Shown here piece after piece: positions 1 to 5,496 of a stretch of 5,496 nucleotides of DNA. Source of the stretch: Candidatus Woesearchaeota archaeon. Lineage in GTDB: Archaea > Nanobdellota > Nanobdellia > Woesearchaeales > WJKL01. The notes beneath the pieces were generated by a model. The model saw nothing but the letters and a program-made list of their open reading frames with translations. It had not been told where the DNA came from and searched no databases. The stretch is from positions 1-5,496 of the forward strand of contig WJKL01000021.1 of the NCBI GenBank assembly GCA_014729145.1. The letters are read 5' to 3'. Every line of letters starts with the position of its first letter. The stretch's first letter is position 1. A program made the translations under genes and the position numbers.

Positions 1-255
1 AAAGACAGATTAGAACAAGGAGCTGCATTTGACGGAGCCTTTACAGGATACCACATATATAATCATTTATCTCAGGGAGGAGATAAAGAAACATGGTTGA
101 TTGAAATATTAGGCTGGCATGATGTCTTTGAATATAAAGATTTAGAAGGACCTTTCTATGACGGATTAAGAGTTACCTTAAATTCCTGCGGTCTTGAAGA
201 TTTCTATGATAAATCAATAGATTACATAATTGACAATAGAGGAAAACTAGATTAA
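1..255 (+). CDS. C-terminal end of an unrecognised protein (5' end outside window)
   Basis: Frame 1 is open from the first base to a TAA at 253-255 and gives 84 residues; the other two plus frames hit stops within the first 30 bases. There is no in-frame ATG, so the start lies before the window. The segment is acidic and aromatic-rich, with GYHIYNHL near residues 16-23, a WLIEILGWHDVFEY stretch around 32-45 and GPFYDGLRVTLNSCGLEDFYD around 50-70. It ends in IDYIIDNRGKLD. It looks like a soluble mixed alpha/beta domain, with no membrane segment and only one cysteine. I do not recognise the family and assign no function. It converges on the P-type ATPase gene, and a hairpin begins four bases after its stop. 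That the frame is coding is fairly sure; identity is unknown. Confidence 0.7.
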   Translation, partial: KDRLEQGAAFDGAFTGYHIYNHLSQGGDKETWLIEILGWHDVFEYKDLEGPFYDGLRVTLNSCGLEDFYDKSIDYIIDNRGKLD

Positions 256-258
256 ATA

Positions 259-295
259 CTCGCCCTTTACTGCTTGTTAGAATGAGGTGGGCGAG
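259..295 (+). terminator. GC-rich hairpin just after the plus-strand gene
   Basis: CTCGCCC at 259-265 pairs perfectly with GGGCGAG at 289-295, enclosing a 23-nt loop. It starts four bases after the TAA of the upstream gene and is the most GC-rich spot in an AT-rich intergenic region. Only a short GGTTT follows, not a long T-run, so it is a poor classical intrinsic terminator. It could instead stabilise the mRNA 3' end or be a small structured element. The stem is directly seen; the terminator role is inferred from position. Confidence 0.4.
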
Positions 296-307
296 GGTTT
301 ATGACTA

Positions 308-321
308 ATAAAAATTTAAAA
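308..321 (-). terminator. Possible T-rich terminator for the ATPase gene
   Basis: Read on the minus strand this is TTTTAAATTTTTAT, about 85 nt beyond the ATPase stop codon. Archaeal transcription commonly ends at coding-strand T tracts without a hairpin, so this is the best candidate end for the minus-strand transcript. The tract is interrupted by AAA, and AT-rich intergenic DNA produces such runs by chance. Confidence 0.25.
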
Positions 322-344
322 GAGATGATTTAGATTATTAATCA

Positions 345-383
345 TTGAGTTACTTAATTGAGTTACTTAATTGAGTTACTTAA
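345..383. repeat. Three perfect tandem copies of a 13-bp unit
   Basis: TTGAGTTACTTAA occurs at 345-357, 358-370 and 371-383 with no mismatch and no spacer. Neither flank extends the array recognisably. Each unit contains AGT-T-ACT, a small odd-length palindrome, and TTAA at its end. The array lies 22 bp past the ATPase stop codon on that gene's 3' side, in the convergent intergenic region. Replication slippage could explain it; a binding site for a repeat-recognising protein is possible but unsupported. Confidence 0.9.
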
Positions 384-405
384 ATAGGTTTATAATTTCT
401 ATAAT

Positions 406-3144
406 CTACCTTTTCTTCAGCCAAATACCTAACTTAACAAGTTCTCCAAATACTAATATTGAAGCAGCTACTCCAACAGCCCATATCCAGTCTACAAAAG
501 ACAATGCAACTGTATCAAATACAGTATTAAAAAATCCAACATATAATATAACAAACTGCAGTGCAACAGAAGACAGCACTGCTCCAATCAGCCATTTGTT
601 CATGAACAAAGTCTTAAACACGCTTTTTTCTTCTGACTGTAGATTCAGAACATTAAACAGCTGAAACAACACCAAAACAGTAAATGCCATTGTTCTTGAA
701 TGCTCCAATGAACTAGCAGGATAAAACTTAAATATTCCCAAAGTTCCAAGCATCATCACCACTCCAATACCCATCATCAAGTAAAATCTTTTCTTGGTTA
801 CAATCCCTTCTTCTTTCTTCCTTGGTTTTCTCTTCATTATATCTTTTTCAGGAGGCTCCACTCCTAAAGCCAAAGCAGGAAGTCCGTCAGTTGCAATATT
901 TATCCATAAAATATGCAGAGCAAGTATGGGAAGTTTTCCAAGCAATATTCCAAAAAATACAACCAAGACCTCTCCCAGATTTGAACTTAATAAATACATT
1001 ACAAACTTCCTTATATTGTCATAAATGGTCCTTCCCTCTTCAACAGCATTCACTATAGATGCAAAATTATCATCAGTAAGCACCATATCTGAAGCTTCTT
1101 TGCTTACATCTGTTCCTGTAATGCCCATAGCTATTCCAATGTCAGCTTTCTTCAGTGCAGGAGCATCATTAACACCATCTCCAGTCATTGCAGCAATATG
1201 TTTTCTTGATTTAAGGGCCTCAACAATCCTTATCTTATGCTTGGGATCTACTCTTGCATATACTGCAATATCTTCTACTTTTTTCTTCAGCTCCTTATCA
1301 CTCATCTTCTCCAGCTCTGCACCAGTAATAGATTTTCCTTCTATTCCCAAATCTTTTCCTATCGCTTTTGCTGTGCTTATGTGATCCCCTGTGACCATTA
1401 TTACATCGATACCTGCAGACCTGCATTTCTTGACTGCATCCTTAACCTCTTTTCTTGGAGGATCGATCATTCCCTGCAGACCCACAAAAATAAAATTCTT
1501 CTCTAAATTCTTTTTATCATACTTCTTCCCTACTTTCTTATATGCAAATCCAAGGACCCTTAATGCATCGTCTGCAAATTCCTCATTCTTGTCCAATATC
1601 TTCTTCCTTCTTTTTTTTGTTAATTTCTTAACTTTGCCGTTAATCAATACTTTATTACATAAATCTAAAATAACATCCGGAGCTCCCTTCATATAGGCAA
1701 CTTTTCCATTACCTGTAGAATGGATTGTAGTCATCCTTTTTCTTTCAGAAGTGAATCCTATCTCTTCTTCTCTTTCTTTTTTCTCCTCAATCTCTTCGAC
1801 ATTCATGCCTGATTTTTTTGCACTTACGATCAGTGCCCCCTCTGTCGGGTCTCCATGCACTTCCCATTTTTTCTTTTCTTTTACTAATTTTGAATCATTG
1901 CACAAAGCTCCAATCTCAAGTATTTTATCAATATTCTTTGTATCAGAAAAATGTCCTTCAGGCTTGTATCCGCTCCCTTCAACCTTTACAACCTTGTCAT
2001 TGACAAATATCCTTTTTACAGTCATCTGATTATGTGTAAGAGTCCCGGTCTTATCTGTGCATATAACAGTAGTTGCCCCCAAGGTCTCAACACTTGGAAG
2101 CTTTCTCACCAGAGCATTTCTGCTTACCATCCTTCTTACACCCAAAGCCAGAGAGATAGTTACAACAGCAGGAAGCCCTTCTGGTATTGCTGCTACAGCC
2201 AAAGCAATTGCTGCGATCAGCATCTCTTTAACCAAAATAAAATTTACTCCGTCTGTAAACATGCCCCTCAACATGCCTGCTCCAAAAACAGTTATACTTA
2301 CACCTATTACCAAAAATGTCAGGAATTTTCCTAACTTAGCAAGCTTCTTCTGCAGTGGTGTCTTTTCCTTCTCTGCAGCGCTTATCATCTTTGCTATGTT
2401 TCCGATCTCTGTCTTCATCCCTGTTCTCATAACCACTGCTTTTGCTCTTCCTTTTGTAGCAACTGTTCCTGAAAAAACACAATTTACTCTGTCTCCAACA
2501 GCCAGATTAGATTTTAGTTTATCTTCCTCTTTTGCAACAGGTGTTGATTCTCCTGTCAATGCAGCCTCCTGTGTTTCCATTTCATGTTCTTCGATAATCC
2601 TTGCATCTGCTGGAATCCTGTCTCCTGTCTCGATCAAAACCACATCTCCGGGAACCAGCTCTTCTGCATCTACATCTTTTTCTTTTCCGTCTCTCAATAC
2701 AGTCGCTTTTAAAGAAGCCAGCTTTTTCAGCTCTTCAATAGCCTTCTCAGCCTTATACTCTTGGATAAAACCAAGTACTGCATTAAGCACAAGAATCACA
2801 AATATAACTATAGCATCAGTCAGATCTTTAACCCTCAGCCCATTCTCTTTTTCAATAAAAGCAACCGCTATAGAAATAAGCATCGCAGCGATCAAGACCC
2901 ATATCAGAGGGCTCTTGAACTGCTCTATAAATATCTTAAAACCAGATATTCCTTTTTCCTCTTTTAATTTGTTTCTTCCGTACTTCTCCAGCCTTTTCTT
3001 TGCTTCAGAACTTGAAAGGCCTTCTTCTTCTGTATCCAGCTCCTTCAGAACTTCCTTTATTTCTTTATCATAATATGTCTTTTTATTCTCTTTGTTTTCT
3101 TTTTTGCTCTTTATTTTCTTCTTATTTTCCTTTTTTTCAGCCAA
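406..3144 (-). CDS. Type II cation-transporting P-type ATPase, probably Ca2+ (SERCA/PacL-like)
   Basis: This 912-residue ion pump would couple ATP hydrolysis to cation export across the cell membrane. Order: lysine-rich tail (1-22), N-terminal cation ATPase domain (about 26-95), M1-M2 (79-97, 110-130), actuator with TGES at 197-200, M3-M4 (274-292, 302-336) with PEGLP at 321-325, phosphorylation motif DKTGTLT with acceptor D364, nucleotide domain with F464 and KGAPD (486-490), TGD at 585-587, hinge TGDGVND at 654-660, then M5-M10 (about 711-905). Length and ten-helix plan fit type II pumps. Ca2+ is favoured by E322 in M4, N722 and E725 in M5 (SSNLGEV, as in SERCA), and N749, T752 and D753 in M6; SERCA Glu908 in M8 is Gln here (Q828). 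Na+, H+ or Mn2+ transport is not excluded. The start is TTG (3144-3142), with GAGGG six bases upstream and an in-frame stop shortly beyond; the stop is TAG. The pump family is certain; the ion is inferred. Confidence 0.95.
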   Translation of the reverse strand: MAEKKENKKKIKSKKENKENKKTYYDKEIKEVLKELDTEEEGLSSSEAKKRLEKYGRNKLKEEKGISGFKIFIEQFKSPLIWVLIAAMLISIAVAFIEKENGLRVKDLTDAIVIFVILVLNAVLGFIQEYKAEKAIEELKKLASLKATVLRDGKEKDVDAEELVPGDVVLIETGDRIPADARIIEEHEMETQEAALTGESTPVAKEEDKLKSNLAVGDRVNCVFSGTVATKGRAKAVVMRTGMKTEIGNIAKMISAAEKEKTPLQKKLAKLGKFLTFLVIGVSITVFGAGMLRGMFTDGVNFILVKEMLIAAIALAVAAIPEGLPAVVTISLALGVRRMVSRNALVRKLPSVETLGATTVICTDKTGTLTHNQMTVKRIFVNDKVVKVEGSGYKPEGHFSDTKNIDKILEIGALCNDSKLVKEKKKWEVHGDPTEGALIVSAKKSGMNVEEIEEKKEREEEIGFTSERKRMTTIHSTGNGKVAYMKGAPDVILDLCNKVLINGKVKKLTKKRRKKILDKNEEFADDALRVLGFAYKKVGKKYDKKNLEKNFIFVGLQGMIDPPRKEVKDAVKKCRSAGIDVIMVTGDHISTAKAIGKDLGIEGKSITGAELEKMSDKELKKKVEDIAVYARVDPKHKIRIVEALKSRKHIAAMTGDGVNDAPALKKADIGIAMGITGTDVSKEASDMVLTDDNFASIVNAVEEGRTIYDNIRKFVMYLLSSNLGEVLVVFFGILLGKLPILALHILWINIATDGLPALALGVEPPEKDIMKRKPRKKEEGIVTKKRFYLMMGIGVVMMLGTLGIFKFYPASSLEHSRTMAFTVLVLFQLFNVLNLQSEEKSVFKTLFMNKWLIGAVLSSVALQFVILYVGFFNTVFDTVALSFVDWIWAVGVAASILVFGELVKLGIWLKKR

Positions 3145-3150
3145 AATAAT

Positions 3151-3155
3151 CCCTC
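3151..3155 (-). promoter_or_regulatory. Ribosome binding site that fixes the TTG start of the ATPase
   Basis: On the minus strand GAGGG ends six bases before TTG at 3144-3142. There is no ATG or GTG candidate upstream before the in-frame TAA at 3162-3160. The motif therefore supports TTG as the true start, and the lysine-rich tail as part of the protein. Confidence 0.6.
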
Positions 3156-3179
3156 TTTTTTATAATCTGTAAGTTATAA

Positions 3180-3187
3180 TATATAAA
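3180..3187 (-). promoter_or_regulatory. Candidate archaeal box A (TATA) promoter for the ATPase gene
   Basis: The minus strand reads TTTATATA here, matching the archaeal box A consensus. It is centred about 39 nt before the TTG start, so transcription starting some 26 nt downstream would leave a leader of roughly a dozen bases, just enough to hold the GAGGG motif. The preceding bases (AGAGATAA) are purine-rich, as expected of a BRE but not diagnostic. The whole 81-bp gap is AT-rich, so chance matches are likely; spacing is the main support. Confidence 0.5.
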
Positions 3188-3225
3188 TTATCTCTTTTGG
3201 TATTTTTTATATTAATTTTAAATAA

Positions 3226-3915
3226 TTACAGCTTGTCCATCTGTTTTTCAGTTTCCTTGATAACCTTCTTCATAATCTTAACAGCCAAAACAGGATATTT
3301 TCCAATGGCTGTTTCTTCTGAAAGCATAACTGCATCTGAACCATCAAGAACTGCGTTTGCAATATCACTAACTTCAGACCTTTCAGGGACTTTCCTCTCC
3401 ACTATAGAAAGAAGCATCTCTGTTGCAGTAACCACCATCTTCTTTTTCTGGTTGCACTTCTTTATGATCATTTTCTGGACAAGAGGGACCTTTTCAAAGG
3501 ATATATTTTTTCCAAGATCACCTCTTGCGACCATTATCCCTTCGCTTTCATTTATCAGTGAATCAATATTCTTTATCCCTTTTGCAGTCTCTATCTTGGA
3601 TATTATTTTTATCTTCCTGGAACCAAACTTCTTGCTTATCTTCTTTATCTGGGAAGCTGTTTCAGCAAAAGAAACAGCAAGATAATCAAATTCCTGCTCC
3701 TTTAACCAGCCAATTATCTTCAAAGTCTTTATATCGAAGAGCATCTTGCAGTCCTTTATCTTTTTGATCCTGCCTGCGACCTTTTCATGCTCATCTGTAG
3801 ACCCATATTTTGTATTTATCCTTGCAATATCCATCCCTGCAACAGCCATCTTCTTTAATGTAGAAAAACTCCCGCTGGACGGCCCTATTGTTGCTATGAT
3901 CTTTGTTTTTGTCAT
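3226..3915 (-). CDS. Compact pyruvate-kinase-like protein (barrel domain only)
   Basis: The 229 residues are homologous to the TIM-barrel (A) domain of pyruvate kinase, which transfers phosphate from phosphoenolpyruvate to ADP. Visible motifs are TKIIATIGPSS (4-14), AGMDIARIN (26-34), SKIET (106-110), MVARGDLG (128-135), TATEML (163-168), ANAVLDGSDAVMLSEETA (186-203) and KYPVLAV (206-212). By alignment to the rabbit enzyme, the arginine of ARLN (R32), catalytic lysine (K107), metal ligands E109 and D133, and the threonine of ATQML (T165) are kept. Canonical enzymes are about 470 residues. Here the B (lid) domain is absent: the chain runs straight from LFDIKT (59-64) to the helix before FDYLAVSF. 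The C-terminal regulatory domain is also gone. NFSHG is NTKYG and DTKGPE is DIKTLK. ATG (3915) follows GGAGG by ten bases, 36 nt after polX, so the two are probably co-transcribed. The frame is intact. It may be a minimal enzyme or a repurposed paralogue; homology is sure, activity is not. Confidence 0.85.
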   Translation of the reverse strand: MTKTKIIATIGPSSGSFSTLKKMAVAGMDIARINTKYGSTDEHEKVAGRIKKIKDCKMLFDIKTLKIIGWLKEQEFDYLAVSFAETASQIKKISKKFGSRKIKIISKIETAKGIKNIDSLINESEGIMVARGDLGKNISFEKVPLVQKMIIKKCNQKKKMVVTATEMLLSIVERKVPERSEVSDIANAVLDGSDAVMLSEETAIGKYPVLAVKIMKKVIKETEKQMDKL

Positions 3916-3925
3916 TTGAAGTAAG

Positions 3926-3930
3926 CCTCC
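3926..3930 (-). promoter_or_regulatory. Shine-Dalgarno of the pyruvate-kinase-like gene
   Basis: The minus strand reads GGAGG, ten bases before ATG at 3915-3913, inside the 36-nt gap after the polX stop codon. The gap has no TATA-like box, so translation probably initiates on a transcript read through from polX. Confidence 0.6.
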
Positions 3931-3951
3931 ATCACATACTGCTGCATCATC

Positions 3952-5496
3952 TTATCTTGCCTTTTTCAAAATTTTCTTTAGCTGTTTGTATGTTTTTGTG
4001 TTAATAATATCTTTTTTCTCAAGCCAGCCTCTTTTTGCCTGACCTATTCCTAATCCAATCAGATTCAAATCTGAAATATCCTTGCTGTCTGTATCAACAG
4101 CAAATTTGCATCCTTGTTTTTTTGCAGCCAAAACATCTGCTCCGCTTAAATCAAGCCTTTCTGGCTGAGAATTTATCTCTAAAATCTTTTTATTTTTAGT
4201 AGCTTCTTTGAAAATCTTTGAAAAATCAGCTTCATAAGCTTTTCTTTTTCCAACTAATCTACCAGTAGGATGAGCAAATATAGTCAGATATTTGTTGTTA
4301 AGCGCTTTAATTATCCTTGTAGTCATCTTTTTCTTTGACATCTTAAGATTAGAATGAACACCCCCTACTACCACATCAAGATTCTTTAAAATCTTGTCAG
4401 AATAATCTAAACTTCCGTCTTTCTTGATATCTACCTCAGCCCCCTTCAAAATCTTTATCTTCTTCAGTTTCTTGTTAACTTTATCGATCTCTTTCCACTG
4501 TTTTTTTATCTTTTTCTCATCCATCCCTCCTGCAATCCTTGCTGACTTTGAATGGTCTGTTATGGCGATATATTTATATCCTTTTTTCTGCGCTGCTTTT
4601 GCTATCTCTTCTATAGTGTTGTCTCCATCGCTATATTTTGTATGCACATGCAGGTCCCCCCTTATATCATCTTCTTCAACAAGTTTTGGAATATCCTTTT
4701 CCTTGGCAGTATCTATTTCTCCTCTGTTCTCTCTCATCTCCGGAGGAACATACTGCATATCCAGTTTATTGTAAAGGGAATCTTCATTCTTTAATGGAAT
4801 CTTCCTGTTCTTTCCCTTTTTCCTCTTAAAAATACCATATTCTGAGATCTTATAGCCTTTTTTCTTTGCGATCTTTCTCAGTTCAATGCTGTGCTCTTTG
4901 CTGCCTGTGAAATACTGCATTGCTGCTGCGTAGCTTGATTTATCCACAACCCTTATATCAACATGAATATTGTCTTCTTTTAACATTACAGAGCTTCTTG
5001 TCTTTCCTTTTGAAATTACTTTTTTTACAGTATCCATCTTGGTGAAGACTTCCATGACTTTCTTTGGCTTCTTTGAGATGACCAAAATATCTATGTCCCC
5101 TATAGTTTTCTTCATCCTTCTTATGCTTCCAACATAGTCTATCTCCTGCACAGGCGCATTATCTTCTATATGATCAACAAGTTCTTTTGCGATCTCCAAG
5201 GCCTTGTCAATCCTCATCCTTTTCTTGCTTTCTTTCTTTATCTTCAGTGCATCCAAAATATTCTCTTCTGTTTTCTCTCCAAAACCTTTAACCTCTGCAA
5301 TCTTTCCTTTTTTTGCTGCCTTTTTCAGATCACCAGAAGAAGATATCTTTAATTCTTTCACTAATTTCTTGACTTTCTTAGGCCCCAGCCCTTCCAGATC
5401 AACAAGTTCAGTGATCTCTTTTGGATATTTTTTTCTTAATTTTTCAAATTTCTTTATCTTTTTATTTTTAATATATTCAACAATATGGTCTGCAAT
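3952..5496 (-). CDS. polX: Family X DNA polymerase with C-terminal PHP domain (PolX), N-terminus outside window
   Basis: The frame is open from the window edge to TAA at 3954-3952, giving 514 residues; known PolX proteins have about 570, so roughly 60 N-terminal residues are missing. PolX fills short gaps in DNA during repair, and the PHP domain usually adds Mn2+-dependent 3'-5' exonuclease activity. Seen in order (numbered from the edge): helix-hairpin-helix motifs LEGLGPKK (34-41) and VKGFGEKT (69-76); palm motif GSIRR (123-127) with catalytic D134 and D136 in GDIDIL, and third carboxylate D180 in HVDIRV; YFTGSKEHS (195-203); PHP motifs HVH (H283, H285), D290, DH (H315), E354, VHS (H381), AHP (H409) and TDSK (D470, K472). 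The final PHP ligand, normally His in TDAH, is Lys, so exonuclease activity may be altered. GTG at 5361 would begin inside the first helix-hairpin-helix region and is an internal valine. It probably co-transcribes the downstream pyruvate-kinase-like gene. Assignment is very secure. Confidence 0.95.
   Translation of the reverse strand: MADHIVEYIKNKKIKKFEKLRKKYPKEITELVDLEGLGPKKVKKLVKELKISSSGDLKKAAKKGKIAEVKGFGEKTEENILDALKIKKESKKRMRIDKALEIAKELVDHIEDNAPVQEIDYVGSIRRMKKTIGDIDILVISKKPKKVMEVFTKMDTVKKVISKGKTRSSVMLKEDNIHVDIRVVDKSSYAAAMQYFTGSKEHSIELRKIAKKKGYKISEYGIFKRKKGKNRKIPLKNEDSLYNKLDMQYVPPEMRENRGEIDTAKEKDIPKLVEEDDIRGDLHVHTKYSDGDNTIEEIAKAAQKKGYKYIAITDHSKSARIAGGMDEKKIKKQWKEIDKVNKKLKKIKILKGAEVDIKKDGSLDYSDKILKNLDVVVGGVHSNLKMSKKKMTTRIIKALNNKYLTIFAHPTGRLVGKRKAYEADFSKIFKEATKNKKILEINSQPERLDLSGADVLAAKKQGCKFAVDTDSKDISDLNLIGLGIGQAKRGWLEKKDIINTKTYKQLKKILKKAR

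Noticed and set aside
345..383. Small CRISPR array
   Set aside because: The 13-bp units are contiguous with no spacers and there are no cas genes in the window.
371..664. A plus-strand open frame starting within the 13-bp repeats
   Set aside because: It begins with TTG inside the tandem repeat and runs antisense through the ATPase C-terminal helices, with no recognisable domain or ribosome binding site.
2057..3073. A 338-codon plus-strand open frame
   Set aside because: It lies wholly antisense to the ATPase gene, whose motifs are unmistakable. Its translation is a Ser/Ile/Ala-rich sequence with no domain, as expected from the complement of lysine- and glutamate-rich codons.
3226..3915. Pyruvate-kinase-like gene as a pseudogene remnant
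   Set aside because: Both missing domains are removed cleanly in frame, catalytic motifs are retained, there are no internal stops, and the start has a good ribosome binding site. A recent in-frame deletion remains possible, but decay is not what is seen.
3912..3932. A six-codon minus-strand leader peptide (ATG at 3932, TGA overlapping the next ATG)
   Set aside because: Its start codon overlaps the GGAGG ribosome binding site of the pyruvate-kinase-like gene, and it has no ribosome binding site of its own clearly visible; it is most likely chance.
4424..4774. Plus-strand open frames with hydrophobic, membrane-like translations, here and at 3197-3685
   Set aside because: They are antisense to PolX and to the pyruvate-kinase-like gene. 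Hydrophobic Phe/Ile/Ser translations arise automatically from the complement of Lys/Glu-rich coding DNA.
5359..5361. GTG as the start of PolX
   Set aside because: The same frame stays open to the window edge and encodes a helix-hairpin-helix motif (LEGLGPKK) and a typical PolX upstream helix, so this GTG is an internal valine.

Overview
The window is AT-rich, with very lysine-rich proteins. It carries three consecutive minus-strand genes, the end of one plus-strand gene, and about 150 bp of convergent intergenic DNA. A TTTATATA box sits at archaeal box A spacing upstream of the ATPase gene, and there are Shine-Dalgarno-like motifs and a TTG start. Together with a PolX-plus-PHP polymerase and small lysine-rich proteins, these suggest an archaeon, possibly one of the small-genome (DPANN-type) lineages. 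That assignment is inference. Nothing in the window is a taxonomic marker, and a low-GC bacterium cannot be excluded.

Layout: 1-255 (+) is the C-terminal 84 residues of an unrecognised protein whose start lies before the window. 256-405 is intergenic, with a GC-rich hairpin (259-295), an A/T-rich tract that could end minus-strand transcription, and three perfect tandem copies of a 13-bp unit (345-383). 406-3144 (-) is a complete type II, SERCA/PacL-like cation P-type ATPase. 3145-3225 holds its probable promoter. 3226-3915 (-) is a pyruvate-kinase-like protein reduced to the bare barrel. 3952-5496 (-) is a family X DNA polymerase with a C-terminal PHP domain, complete at its C-terminus but missing its N-terminus at the window edge.

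Transcription on the minus strand runs polX, then the pyruvate-kinase-like gene, then the ATPase. The first two are 36 nt apart with a good ribosome binding site and no visible promoter between them, so they are probably co-transcribed. The ATPase appears to have its own promoter. The three products (DNA repair synthesis, a phosphoenolpyruvate-enzyme relative, ion export) do not form a known pathway, so this looks like ordinary chromosomal gene packing and not a dedicated system.

The observations most worth following are the compact, B- and C-domain-less pyruvate kinase with an altered cation site, and the PHP domain in which the last conserved metal-ligand histidine is a lysine. I found no convincing new multi-gene system, mobile element, CRISPR array or RNA gene.
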